64,000 nt of DNA from Casuarius casuarius (taxonomy: Eukaryota > Chordata > Aves > Casuariiformes > Casuariidae): the NCBI GenBank assembly GCA_003342895.1, contig PTFA01000111.1, positions 2,330,199 through 2,394,198 on the forward strand, given 5' to 3'. The notes beneath the pieces were generated by a model, which saw nothing but the letters and a program-made list of their open reading frames with translations, did no database searches and had not been told where the DNA came from. The translations under genes were made by a program, and so were the position numbers. Shown here in pieces: positions 1 to 12,545 of the stretch. Within the stretch, counting starts at the first letter, position 1. Each line of letters starts with the position of its first letter.

Positions 1-3000
1 GAAAATTTTAAGATATTCACCTTAGATACAGGAACTGTGGTGACACCCCTTCAGTCTGAAAAGGGCTTATCCAGTTTATTATGGTCACAACAGGCACCAA
101 AGAAGCAAAGGTGGCCTATACAGGATATCTAGAGACAGGCAGAATTGTTATTTCTCCCCCATGTTGTTTGACACTTTCAGGAAGAAAACTTTCTTGGAGG
201 AGAGCTGTAGAACTAGGGTGTGGATCCAACCGTATTCAGACCAAAGTCCCCTCCTATGGTAATGCTAAGGATAAAGAACTTCCAGAATCACATTTCACTC
301 AGTTTACCATTTAAAGACACTCTGGAAGTATGCCCAGATATAATCCTGATTGTAACTTTGAAAATTGACTTTAGGGAGTAAATAGAAGATCATAAGATGT
401 TGTATTTTTATGACATTTGCTGGGAAGTGGAGCAGGGACAAACAGATTCAGAGAAGTAGCTTGCTTTCTTAAGGTAAAAAGGAGTATAATATATATTTAT
501 TTATATTGTCCTAGAAGCTTATTACATTTCCATGAAAGGTATTGAAATAATAGCATTGTTAAAGTTTAATCATTTGTGGGGGATGCTTGTTCATGTTTTT
601 TTTTTTTTTTGGGGGGGGGTTTCTTTGAAAGAAAATGCACAGGAGATGTGGAATAGGTTTTCTGCTTATTTCAGGAAGTAGGTGTGTAAGAAGCAGGAGT
701 GAAATAGATCATAGTAGAGCTGATCCAGAAGTAAAATGGTTAATGAAGCTACAAAACAGTCTTAAAAACAGGTCTAGGAAGAGACAACTGAGTTTCCCAC
801 TGGTTTATATGTCAATATTCATTATAGATATATAATAAAGATATCATTATATTTGTAAAAATGTCATCAGTATATAGATTAGAATGATACTCCTTTCACC
901 AACGTAAATGTTTTGCCTTATGGCAAATTATGGCCTATAATGGCACTTATTGTCACCATCAACATAGTATGTTTGCAAATGTATTTGGCAAAAGAGAGTC
1001 CTTGTCCCCGTGAGCTTATAGTCTTCAAAAGAAGCTCTTTCATCCTTCTCACGGTACTCACTGTACTTCTCCCAGATATTAAGTGGAAGCTGAAATCTCC
1101 TTTATCTTTCCCAAAAAAGATTTTAAAAGATTTGTTGTGATGAGTTTATTCTGAGACTGTATAAAGGTTTTGAATGAGCGAGGTTGTCTTCTCCTGTAGA
1201 TTGTTTCACTTACACCTGGGCAGAAATCCTTCTGGAGAGTTAAAAGACGAATGTATTGGACTGGAGACAGAAGCTTCACAGAGGGAAAAAAGAAATTTCA
1301 GCTCTGGATCAGGAGTGTTAATAGACCTTCCAAAGTTCTTTTGATTCCTTATAAGAAGAATGTATATTTTTGTTTTTGGAAGAAATGCCTTGTCTCTGAA
1401 TCTCCTCAAATTTTGGTGGTGAGCTACTCTGCAACTCAAACACAATCCTATGAATAAAATTGTGTGCCTGTCTTAAGTTGACTACTTTTAGTTAATTTGA
1501 ATCAATTCTTTTTTAGTTTTGTAAACCAGAAGCTCCTGATGTAAAATTTTCAATATTTTATTTACTTTAATACTATTCCTATTAATTATCTCCTTTGTAA
1601 GGCAAATTATCATATAGATTTTTCAATCTCTTTTTATATGCAAGATGTTTGTTTTTTGAGACCTTTGAATCTTCTCTAAGCAACTTCCTTCTGAGACAAG
1701 ACTACTCCATTGTGAGTATAAAATATGCCGAATGAGGCATCCCTGTTGTTTTACACAAAATATTTATACAATAACTTTCGGCTTATTCTTTCTGTAATAT
1801 AGTACTAGGTTTGTTTTTGGATCACAGCTGCATAATGAAGGGAGATATTCACTGAGCTGCTAATAAAAATATTCCATCCTCTTCTGAATTGACAAGGCAT
1901 ATTCTAAATCTTGCAAGGAGCACTAGTAGTTTTATATTCTAGTTTTTGCTATTTATTTTGCATCAATACATTTTGTTCAAAACATGCTTAATTTGGAGCC
2001 CCATTTCTCTTTATTTTCTGATCTTGATTTGTGACAGCATGTGTACATAATTAGCACAAGCTACTCCTAGTATTCGCTAATGCCCATAGGGCTACTATAA
2101 CACAGAGCTTAGATTTGTTTTTCCACTATGGATTTTAATCTGTTTCAAAATTAAAACAATTTTTAATCAATTTCCAAATAGCAATATTATTGTACACAGT
2201 GTATATTTTATTTTGATGTAGCTGTGCTTTAAAATGAGAAATTCCTAGTGCAAATGAAATTTATCTCATAATATCAACTATAGATTGATTATTGCTATAA
2301 ATTCTGGTCAGATTCAGCAAGACACTTGAGATAGGATGAATCTAAATTAAATGGCTTTACTCTCATATCTCCAGGGAACACTATCTGGACTGAAGTTGGG
2401 CATGTTCTTATTGTTTTCCTCATTTTACGTATAAGATATTCTACAAGGAACATTTTCTCACTTCCTTTTGCAATCCTGTCTCAGTGTCTGTCTTAAATGC
2501 AGACAACTCCTGTGGTGTAACGAATGGGAGAAAGAGGAGGTTGGCATTAAAATCTTGCAGGGGAAGCCAAATTCACATCAATCTACTGCAGTTCCTGCTT
2601 CCACAGGGGGAAGACTGCATGCTCAGCAGGACAGATACCTTCCTCTTCTTCACTGCTCTTCAAGACTGGGACCAGGTAACCCACTCCAACTGTGTGGTTC
2701 CTTCTTCCCCCCACCCGCTGAGCTCTTCACACAGCTAGTTGAATGCTGTTCTCCCTTCCTTCCCTATCATTATGTGGGCCTTTCCTTCCTCAATAACAAA
2801 TCCTGCCTGGTTAGATTTGGTATTGAATTTTATACCAAAAATTAGTGGTGAAAGACTGAAATAGCAATAAATCTTCACGCTCAGTAAAATATTACTCATT
2901 CCAGTGAAATGCCTCATTAGGAAACTACTTAAACCCTTTTCTTCAATGACAAAATATCCTAGAAAAAAAGAAAAGCTATAAATTTACGCTGTTCCCATTT

Positions 3001-3299
3001 CTTCCCTCTATCCCAATTCCATAATGGGAGGACAGACTGAAAAAGGCAATGCTTTCTGCTGATACCTGGTGGAATGAAGGCAAAACAGATGGAAAGGACT
3101 GATGGGGAGTCTGAAATGTGGTGTTTTGCATGTGGAATTTTAGTATGTTTGAGGAATACTTTTATTTAAATGAAAATTATGCACAAAGTGAAGACATTTT
3201 GCAATTATAAGTGTACAGAATCTCGAACCAATTAACTACCTAAATTTGCCTGGAGTGAGTGGTCATCCTAACCTTTGAAAATACGATGTTTAGTTTTCT
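1..3299. other. AT-rich unique sequence, no gene recognised
   Basis: No recognised gene or interspersed repeat. It holds scattered short open frames on both strands. The longest is 125 codons at 2468-2845 (+); it starts at TTG, overlaps other open frames and shows no protein family I know. A T15-G9 homopolymer junction sits at 596-619. Either intergenic or intronic sequence would look like this. Confidence 0.6.
596..619. repeat. T15-G9 homopolymer junction
   Basis: Fifteen T are followed directly by nine G. This is low-complexity sequence, prone to slippage and sequencing error, so the run lengths should not be trusted exactly. Confidence 0.9.
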
Positions 3300-3314
3300 T
3301 TGTGTGTGTGTGTG
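3300..3314. repeat. (TG)n microsatellite, short
   Basis: About seven TG dinucleotides in a row. A simple repeat, probably too short to be highly variable. Confidence 0.85.
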
Positions 3315-3973
3315 AGCTGAAGTAATAGAAGTATTGTAAGAATAGGGCAGAGTGCAAAGGAAGGCTAGTAGGAGCAGTTAGCAATGCAATGAGCCGGATA
3401 AGGCAGTCACTACTGCTAGGGTAGGCACAGCTAGGGAAATGGGGAGAAGCTGGCAGAAACAAGTCAAAACAATGATCAGTTTAGCTAACACTGTGCCTCA
3501 CTACCCAGCGAAACTTAAAGATTTCCAACAGTGAATGAAGGTTGCTGTAGGAGGGGAAAAACAGCTAGTCAGCATTACCGTCGCCCCCGCAGTGGAAGAA
3601 ACTGTACATTGTTATAGACATAGTTAGACTTTGGGAATTAGTTATTATCACCTTGTTTTCATACCTTCCTAGAGTTTTTCTTTTCTGCCTTATTGAAAAT
3701 ATTGGGTTTTAGCCATTCTATTAATGTGAGGCATAAAAATCAGTTCATTTAGCACAGGCAAGTTTATTTTAATTTTCTCAGATTCATGAGTGGGGGTCTC
3801 GACCTGTTTTTTATAGTGACTCCTTTTAATTAAAATCCATCCTATCTCTCTGCCACTTGATTGCTCACAGAAAGCTCCACTCGTGCTGATTATATCATCT
3901 TTTAATTCTTTCCTGTATCCTTTATCAGCATTCTTACTATTTTTTCTAGGGCTGATGGTGTATAATTACCGTG

Positions 3974-4013
3974 TTCACCTACATATATATATATATATAT
4001 ATATATAGGTGAA
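3974..4013. repeat. (AT)n microsatellite inside a perfect 8-bp inverted repeat
   Basis: The arm TTCACCTA at 3974-3981 is exactly complementary, in reverse, to TAGGTGAA at 4006-4013. The 24 bases between are (AT)n with a single C at 3982. Apart from that C/A mismatch the whole 40 bp is self-complementary and could extrude as a cruciform. A second AT/TG block with short palindromes follows to about 4080. This is a simple repeat with strong secondary structure; no function can be inferred from sequence. Confidence 0.9.
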
Positions 4014-4080
4014 TATAATGTATTTTAGATTAATGTGAATATATATACATGTGTATATATACACATGCATATGTGTGTAT
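4014..4080. repeat. AT/TG-rich block with short palindromes
   Basis: Alternating purine-pyrimidine sequence (runs of ATATATAC, CATGTGTATA, ACACATGCATATGTGT) continues straight on from the (AT)n palindrome. Together the two make a tract of about 110 bp of potential Z-DNA or cruciform character. Confidence 0.7.
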
Positions 4081-5216
4081 TTTAATAGTGGTATAGGTTT
4101 TTCAGCCCTCAAAAATTTCTTTAGCATCACTAAATTAGTATCAGTGGGCCAGAAATCTTTTCAGTCAGCACTACTTTAGAACTACTGAATACAACTTTCC
4201 AGACAGGTGATTTAAAAATGCTTATCTTTAATAGCATTTTTTTAGATCACTCTTAGTTATTAATGGATTGGAGTTAAACATTCTTATATGATATGAGCAC
4301 ATCATCCTACTTCTTCTTTCCAAATATTGCTTCTTTCCTGCCTGTTGCTAGGATCTTTATGGGAGCAAGATGCTTTATATATAGACTGTCAGGAAACAAT
4401 TAAGCAGCCACTAACAAATTTGCTGGTCCTATTTCCTCTTAAAGGGGCCAGCTATATATTTTATTAAAGAGTACATCTAAAATATAAGTTGAGAAATAGG
4501 ATTAAAGTAGCTGATAAAGATGAACAGTTATGAAAAAAGCCTTATGCATCTCTGTTCTAACTTCTTGTGAGTGCTGGCCCTACAGTATTTTTTCTACTCT
4601 TAGTTTTGCTTTTTATTTCTTTATAAATGTGACTNAGCATGATAAGGATGAAAGACAAGAGCAGCATATTGTGATTTCTGTGTGTGCAGCTCTGTTGCTC
4701 TTTCTGGTGTTTATCTCTGATGTTTATCACAAGTTCTGTGACACTGAACTTCCTGAAACAAAGGAGAAGCAAAGAGAGCAGCACTGCAAATGTGGAAGAG
4801 TGCTGCCACTGAAAAGGCTGGTGCTGCCAGTTCAGGAAGAAATTAACATCTGTTTCACGACCTAAATAATATTTGTCTTAATTTTTCAGGCAATCCAGGG
4901 TGCTTGGCTGAAGAATGATTAGAATGTTTCCAATCCCTGGGAACTACTGACAGTAGAAAATCAAGGAGTAGAAACAATCAAAGAGGATTTTAACTTAGAA
5001 ATGATCCAAAATAGAAAGATATCTCAAATGAAAGATGTATTCCTTTATAAAGGTACATGGTGACATTCTGAAATATTTTGTGCTTTTATCCCAATGTCTT
5101 TTCCACAAAGCTGAAGATATATATCTAGAGCAATATGTGTCGTTCATATTAGATTTTCATATTAAAAATGGATTTCCAAAGTTTATTTTCTATCTGGTTC
5201 ACTCTCTAGTTACAAA

Positions 5217-5284
5217 TATACAGATATACATACTTATATATGTATATATATANACANNTGTGTGTGTGTGTGTGTGTGTGTGTA
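5217..5284. repeat. (TA)n-(TG)n compound microsatellite with ambiguous bases
   Basis: A TA-rich part (about 5217-5252) runs into about twelve uninterrupted TG units (5259-5282). Ambiguous bases fall at 5253 and 5257-5258, right at the junction. This suggests length or base polymorphism, or poor base calls, at a variable microsatellite. Confidence 0.9.
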
Positions 5285-8200
5285 TCTTGACAAATAAATT
5301 AACAGAATTGTTTTTAAATTTTGTGTGCATATATGTGTTTCACTGGTTTTCACACAAGCTTTATCTACCCTTAAGAAGCTTTACTAGTGTAGCTTTAGCA
5401 CAGAGCTCTCTCTTTCCCACGGAGACTGAGATAATAATGGGAAAAGAATTATTTAGTGGATGTAGTTCAGACCAATTCTCTGAATGCTAATTTGCAAAAA
5501 TATGTTAACTTTTTCTTCTCTTTTCCTGTTTTTTATGAGTGTGACTGCATCTACATTAGAGCTTTTTATGACTTTTTCCAAATTTCTAGTCAAAACAAAT
5601 ACGTACAACAATGTACTAATTTTTATCCAGATTCAGTCTCTGGTTTTATCGTACTTCATAATCAGTTTAAGATAAGAACAGGTTTAGAGTCAGCTATGCA
5701 GTTCAGTATATGCGGAGAAAGTTGTAAAGTCCTCTGTAACTTGGCTGCACTCAGATATCCCTACTTGCATTCCTAACTCAGGTAACTGCTAACTCATTTA
5801 TATATGTTTGACTAAATTAAAACTGACTAAGGAGGTCAAGAACTGGTAGTGAGTTGACATGACTGTGGGCTCACTTCTGAGCTGTACTGGAGAAAATTAG
5901 ATAGTCCTTTCTACCTTTTCACCCTGACACAATGTGTGAATAAATTCTGCAAAAGTAATACCAATTTTCTAGAGTCTTTCTTAAGCAGAGTGTTTGTTAG
6001 TGCTCTTTTGATTCCTTTTCTACTTTCATGTGGAACTTAAGGATATTAAAGAAAAATGTAGCAAAACTGGCATGCTGGAAAAAATTCTAGCATCTTAAAT
6101 AAATCAGGATGAATCTTTACCTGTGGGATACAATTGGTGTAATCTAACATCCAATCTGTCCTGCTTCAAATCACTCTTGATTTTCTATCTAACTGCAGAG
6201 GATAGAATTTTCCAAAGCTCACAGGGAAGATTAAGGTTTGGAACAAGATGGATCAGATATTAGGTGCCCAAAGTGTGAGATGCTGCTACCTTTGCAATAC
6301 TTACAAAGTAGCATTCAGCCACCATTTGAGACAAACACTCATTAACAGTCATTGCTAAACCATACATATGGTAATAATTTAAAACATTAAGTCAGAATCT
6401 GGACTACTATAGTTCATTTTTGTGGAGCTTTATCATTCAAAAAACAGGATCTGAGCATCTAGTCCATTATATTTAAGATTAATACAGGTGAATTTATTCA
6501 TCCTTGTTATTTACTTAGTTTACTTCTTANATTTTAACTGGAGCTTGGTGTTCTTTTTCATGATGGAGTACAAAAAAACCTACCCTATCTTTCAGGAGGG
6601 GAGGAAAGAAAAGAACAATATGCTTGAAGGAAAGCCAGAGATGAACAGAAACATTATCAAAATTGTTCAAAAATTGTGGGCAAAGTTATTGAACAGTCAA
6701 ATGCATTCCATCAAAAAAATAATTCAACTTTTGTCAAATATGAGTCATTTACAAAGTTTGACTTAAACGTGCCAAAGCCAGTTTCCAGTTCTCTCATCTT
6801 TGGAGATTTACTTAAATTTTCCTAAATTTTGGAAAGCTATTCCTGAAGCAATTTTACAATCTCCATATTCATAACAAGTAATTAGGAATAACATACTGCT
6901 GCCCATATTCAGGCTATAATATCCTTCTCTCAGTAGTGCCTAAGAGTAAGAATAAAGCAGTATGATTAAGAATTTGTATGTTTTATGGTTCAATAGGAGC
7001 TGAAATGATTAAGCTCCTTTATCATGCTTCTATCCCTATGTATATTTTAAAACTACTTCTGTTAAGGAATACCAGCATCAAAACAAGAGAGAAACAAGCT
7101 CTTCTTCAAAGTGCAGCAAATGTTTACTTACCTACTATATACATGTGTTCCCATTTGATAAATATTTTTTAAACCAAGAGAAATCGCAGGCTGCAGAAAT
7201 CTTTTCTGTGTGGCACAGAAGAGAGAGACTGCAAAGGCAGTTTTCAAGTCCTTATCTGCAAAGGGAAAGAGATGATTGCCTTAACCTTTGTTATCAGTAT
7301 GAGACCTGCTTTAATGCTCATAAGGCTCAAAAGGATTTATGAAGTGGTGAAAGGCTGAGCTAGATGGGCTGCATCTTACTGGCAAAAAGCTGGCTCTTGA
7401 ATAGAGGAGCCTGTGCTGGGGTAGCGTATATTCAAACACAGAGAAACACTGCCTCTCACAGGTTCAGTCTCAAAAAAATCATTTTCTTTCATGTGGCAGT
7501 TTACATTCAAAAGGCATGTTACTACTGAAACGTAAAACTCATAAACGAATGAAGACAGCCGCAGGTGAGAAATTTGCCATTGGTCTCTTCTTCTCCATCC
7601 AATTATTGTGGTACTAAAAAGAAAAGAAATTTAAGTTCCCCTTTCCTGGCTCTTGAACACTGAACTTGATTACTGTTAGTCCACCAGAAGAGATTCGTCA
7701 AGAACTTCTCCAACTCTGCAACACGGAGCAGACTATTTCAACTTTGCTTGATGCTTTTTTTTTATGCATTCTCAATTAACTACCATGTCATAGTACAATG
7801 AGAAAAAGCAAACAGAACACTCACCAGTTTTCCTCTTAGCTTGTAAAGATTTCACAGCTTACCTTCTGTCTTAAAATCCAGGCAAGTAAGGATTGTCTTG
7901 TCTGCATTTTTTAATATATTCAATTTTTATATACACTAGCAAAATGACTTGTTACTGTATGGGTTTTCACTTTTATACTTCTTTGGTATGCTTGTATTTC
8001 TGTGAGTTTCTGGCAATATATTTAGGCTCCAGACTTGCATTATTGCACAGGCAGAACTGTTAACAGGATCGGACACCTATCCAATGCCCAAAGAGTTTTG
8101 GATTAACTCTCCATTCTCAAACAATATGATTCCAAAATTATTCGTAAGTACTACATTTCTACATCTAGGAATGCAGAAACAAGAAAAAAATTATATATTT

Positions 8201-9186
8201 CTTAAAAAGTGATCCTTCATAAAAAACAGGTTTTCATTTATTCTTTTTTTACTATTATTTTCCCTATCAATTACATTCATTTTAACCTATGCATTGGATG
8301 CTACTGCTGTGAGATCAGCAAATACATATGCCCTGGGCATTATATTTTAAGAACCCAGTATATAATACTTGAGGAAGAAATTATAAGACTTGCTTCTGTG
8401 AATGTCTGATTTGGAGAGGGACTCAGCAATACCTTATGCTCAGAAATATTAGCTAAAATATTTGCCCTTTTGCAAAACCTTCTGAAGCTTAAAAATACAG
8501 ATGAACTCTTAGGAGTTTTCATGAAATATAGAGATAAATGTCAGCCTTAGGAATTCTGAAAAGAAAAGGAGAATTAGAAAATTAGAATTAGAAATGCAGG
8601 AAAGCATCTCATATCTGTGAATCCCTTCGTCTCTTCCAATATATCTATACTAATTCACACACAACATCCATAAAACACATTCTTGCAGGCCTTATCTGCA
8701 TATCTTATTACAGGTAGAAAATCTCAAGGTATGAGCAAAAACTTCCTCTTTTTTTCCTATATCTTTGAATATAAGAATATAATTTTCATTTCCTTCCCTT
8801 GATGAGAGGGACTGGGCAGATATGACAACTAGTAACTTCACACACACACAAGATTCTTCCCAGTGGATTCACCACGTTTAGAAAAAAATATGATTATTTG
8901 GAGTCACTGATCTCTGGAGATGAGTTACCTACTTGCAAACCTTCGGAAGGTTCAGAAAGTCAGGTTTAGGACTGTTCTTCCAGTGAATGTAAGTGATATA
9001 TTTCTACAGTCAATTAGGAAACATCTGGGATGAACATAAAAATATCACAATGCAGCCTAATATCAGCTGTCATGAATGACTACTCACTAACCCATCTGCT
9101 CCTGCAAAAATACTTCACGTGTGTTTCACCCTTCCTTGTTTCCTACTAACCATTTATTGTTTCCTAGTAACATTCTATGTCAAGAC

Positions 9187-9189
<3 letters not shown>

Positions 9190-9222
<33 letters not shown>
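9190..9222. repeat. Poly(A) run of 33
   Basis: Thirty-three consecutive A. A run this long can be the tail of a retrocopy. However, no recognisable gene-like sequence lies just upstream on the plus strand, no AATAAA sits within the usual distance, and I see no flanking duplication. I therefore call it only a homopolymer. Confidence 0.9.
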
Positions 9223-9223
<1 letters not shown>

Positions 9224-12149
9224 GATGTTCTCAGGCACCTATATTATAGTGGACACGGGGAGGAGGACATCAAAGAAATTTCCTTCATATACACACTCAC
9301 ATGTATTTTGGCAACATTGTCTAGATTTGAGCTGGCCACATACGAACACTTCTCATGACCTTTTTTCTACAGAAAGCAAACAAGGGGGTGCTGGCAGAGA
9401 GGCGTCACATCATTTTCCATCTGCATCTCCAATCTGATTGGCAGTAGCCCAAGGTCCGAGATGCACTGTGGCAGATATCAACAGGTCATTTTAGATGGAT
9501 CACTGAGAATTAAGAAATGCTTAAGACCAGACACTTTCTATCTTTTGTGGATGCAAAAAAAAGTCAAACTCTCCTTGTTTGAGGCTTGGCTATATGTTCA
9601 GTACCTCTCATTCCATCCCAGTCTGGCTCAAAATCCCAGGAATGTAATTCATCCATATTCTGGAACTGACTTTGTTGGAAAGTTACATTCAGACTGTACC
9701 TTCTTTCTTCTTTTTCTCTTTTCATTCCTGTTTGTGCTATGTCTTCATTTATATTTATTTTGTTTTGTTTCATGTTCTTAGAGGGAAAAAATAAATAAAT
9801 GTAAACTTCCTTATGTGATTCTGAACTCCTTTTTCTTGTGAAGGAAAAAAAAGTTTAGAATTTTTACTAATGGCATCCTCAATCTGCAAACTAAAAGCTT
9901 TAAGATTTGCAACTCCTTCTTCATACATTTTTCCCTAAGGCATCTATATCTGCTTCTCTCAGTACCCCAAAATAGACCTTTTTTCTGCTTCCCTGCAGAC
10001 ATATTCATCACCAATTCTCTTGGCTCCCTTTTAACAAGTTTGGGATATTTCAAAAAGATACCGAATCTATTTCTGGATTGTGTACAGGGAGTAATAGGAA
10101 ATTAAAAAGAAATGAAGAATGATATAAGAGTATGAATTATTTATCACAATCAATAAGAATCTTATTTTTCCACTATCAACGATATCTGTCTTAAAGCATA
10201 TATTTAAAGTTTCCGAATACTAACTTACAGACCATTATTATAACTTCTTAATGTATAGGAACATTTGTACTTGACTATGCTTTAGCTGAATTCCATTCAG
10301 AATATCTGATACTGTTACTACTTTCTAAAGGATTAAACTTTATTATGATGAGACAAGGTAAGCATGTTTTAATATATTGTATATTCCTTCAAGGATCTCA
10401 CCCATAGCTATCAATAGCTAATCAAAAATCTTTTGAATTAAATAAAAAAATTCTCATTAAATTCTATGATGTGATTGATTAGCTGATTTCTGTTCATGTA
10501 GAAAATATCGAGGCCTTAATACGTCTGCAAATATTTGGTTTCTAAATCATGAACCAGCCTATACAAAGTCTCATTTATCCTAGCATTCTCTTTGTATTTA
10601 TGTAGAAATTATACACTGCTCTTCATAGGAGGAGGAAAGCTTATATCTTGCTCAGTTTTTCAAACCAGCCAAGCCACGTAGAAGACCCATATTGTTGGTA
10701 ANATCTTTCAGAACACCTGAACTATTATACTTCCCAAGATGGTTCAGAGGAAAATAAAAGCATTTAAAACACTTATGAAAATACATTATTATAAGCCTGG
10801 TTTTAATCTTTATGTTATCGACTTGAAGAAGCTTGCTCTCTCTTACTCTTTCTCTCTCTATATACACACACACACATGCATAGAAATATANATACAGACA
10901 GATAGTGATGCATGTGCGAAGAGGGACAAAGGGGTCACAGGAAATTCTAAGTAAAATGAACCTTATATTTCAAACAGGAAAATAGAAAGAGAGGTCTTTT
11001 TTTAAAAAAAAGTACATCCACACCATCACAACCTTTTTTCAAAGGTTTCAGGTTCCCATAGACACCTCATAAGTAAAACTAGTCATGGAGGGACTGATAT
11101 GCCAGTTAAGTTTGTTCCTGTACTACAGATTTGTGTGGACCTCCAGCAAATCTGGAGTTCTTTGAAATACATGGTCTTAACATATTCTGTATTCATATAC
11201 GGCTTTAGTATTTTCATTTCTGATTTTTTGATAGAAGTTTTTGTCTATCCAGAGATCATTTTCCCATTTCCTTTATTTTCTCTCCATTGATCTGCTCTTT
11301 TAGTTTTCAGCTTTAATAAAAATAGCTAGTTCTTTATGACCATGAAGAAAGCTCATGTTGTGCAGTTTTCAGCTAAATGCGCATTCAGAAGAATCTGAAT
11401 TATTTTTAGTTAAGCTGCTAAATTGCTAAGCATACCAATGTTTAGTCACACAGCAACTAATCTCCCTTTTTTTTGCAGAGATCAGTCAAACAAAAATATC
11501 ATGATCTCCTAAATCAAATGCTGGAAAAGTAGTGGGACTATTCTGCATGGATAAATAACCTTTTTTTTGTTTGTTTGTTTTGTGATACAGATGCTATAGA
11601 TGCCTACAAGTGCTAAGCCACATCTACATCTCTAATCTCATCTGTCACAAGAAAAGAGCTTTGGTCTCTAGGCTAAGGGGTGCAAAATGGCTTGGGTTTC
11701 ATATCTGTTTCAGTCAGACCGGCACCTACACTGGACAGCATTTATAACTGTCTCCTCTTGGACCTGTGTGGTAACCTTTGTGACTCCAAGACAAGATTAC
11801 TATTTTGTATCTTTTTTCTATTTGGAAGTTTCTGAAGCAATGTAAAAGCTTAGCTGAAGACCAGTAGTGTCATACTGTATATAGCATAGAAATAAGAGTA
11901 TATTTTTCATGCTCTGGGATGCAGGATGAGGGTGCTTAGGGCTATCTGAAGGTATAGGCCTGCTGAGATAATGATAGGCGACTGAAGCAGGAAGCTGTAC
12001 CTGCTGCAGTCTCATCATGGACATTCATCAATGCATATAGCCTGCCTAGGCACATCACCCAGGCCAGTGATACCTGGCTGCTTCTGCCCAGCTCAAACTG
12101 ATTGGATTAACTTGGATGAACTGGATAACAAAGGAANTTTTTTACTTTT

Positions 12150-12545
12150 TGTGACATTTTTAGCAGGAGCTAGAGGGTGGTGAAAACCACATTGGCAACT
12201 GCTGACTGGCTCGGGGTTATGCGATTGGCGAAGCCATGCAGTTTATGCTGACAAACTAATATAGAAAACAATAAAAAGTTAAAACAGCCTCTACTGGGAG
12301 GGCACCAAAAGTAATGTCCAGCAGTGCATAGAAGAGAGAGCCCGAGAACAGCCCATTGCACACAGTAGCTGAGCTGCCACGCACGGACCCGACATGCCAC
12401 AAGGTTGCAATGAAAACCAGTGCTGTGGACAGCAACAAGGATCAAAGGGTCCTAACCTATCTTAACAGCCTAGATGTACCTTTATACCTGAAGAAGAGGA
12501 TGCATATGCTACAGTTCTGTTGGTATGTGTACCACACCAGGTAAA
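12150..12545. other. Unclassified GC-richer block, possible old retroelement or retrocopy fragment
   Basis: About 400 bp stand out from the AT-rich surroundings by higher GC and several CpG sites (for example around 12211-12232 and 12376-12395). On the minus strand two frames stay open across most of it (12170-12445 and 12256-12438). The second translates to a hydrophobic stretch with several possible membrane segments. An AATAAA lies at about 12270 on the plus strand. I recognise neither a protein family nor a known repeat. Possible explanations are an LTR or retroelement fragment, a decayed processed gene copy, or an exon of a non-coding RNA. Confidence 0.3.

Larger units (their letters stand above)
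4085..12120. other. AT-rich unique sequence, no gene recognised
   Basis: No recognised coding exon or transposon apart from the simple repeats listed separately. Open frames such as 4530-4865 (+), 5035-5490 (+) and 9461-9781 (+) have lysine-, serine- and phenylalanine-rich, unstructured translations typical of random AT-rich DNA and overlap frames on the other strand. Confidence 0.55.

Noticed and set aside
2468..2845. 125-codon open frame on the plus strand
   Set aside because: It starts at TTG, overlaps open frames in other phases and has no recognisable domain or gene structure. Chance ORFs of this size are expected in 64 kb.
9190..9222. 33-A run as a retrocopy tail
   Set aside because: No gene-like or LINE-like body upstream, no nearby AATAAA and no visible target duplication.
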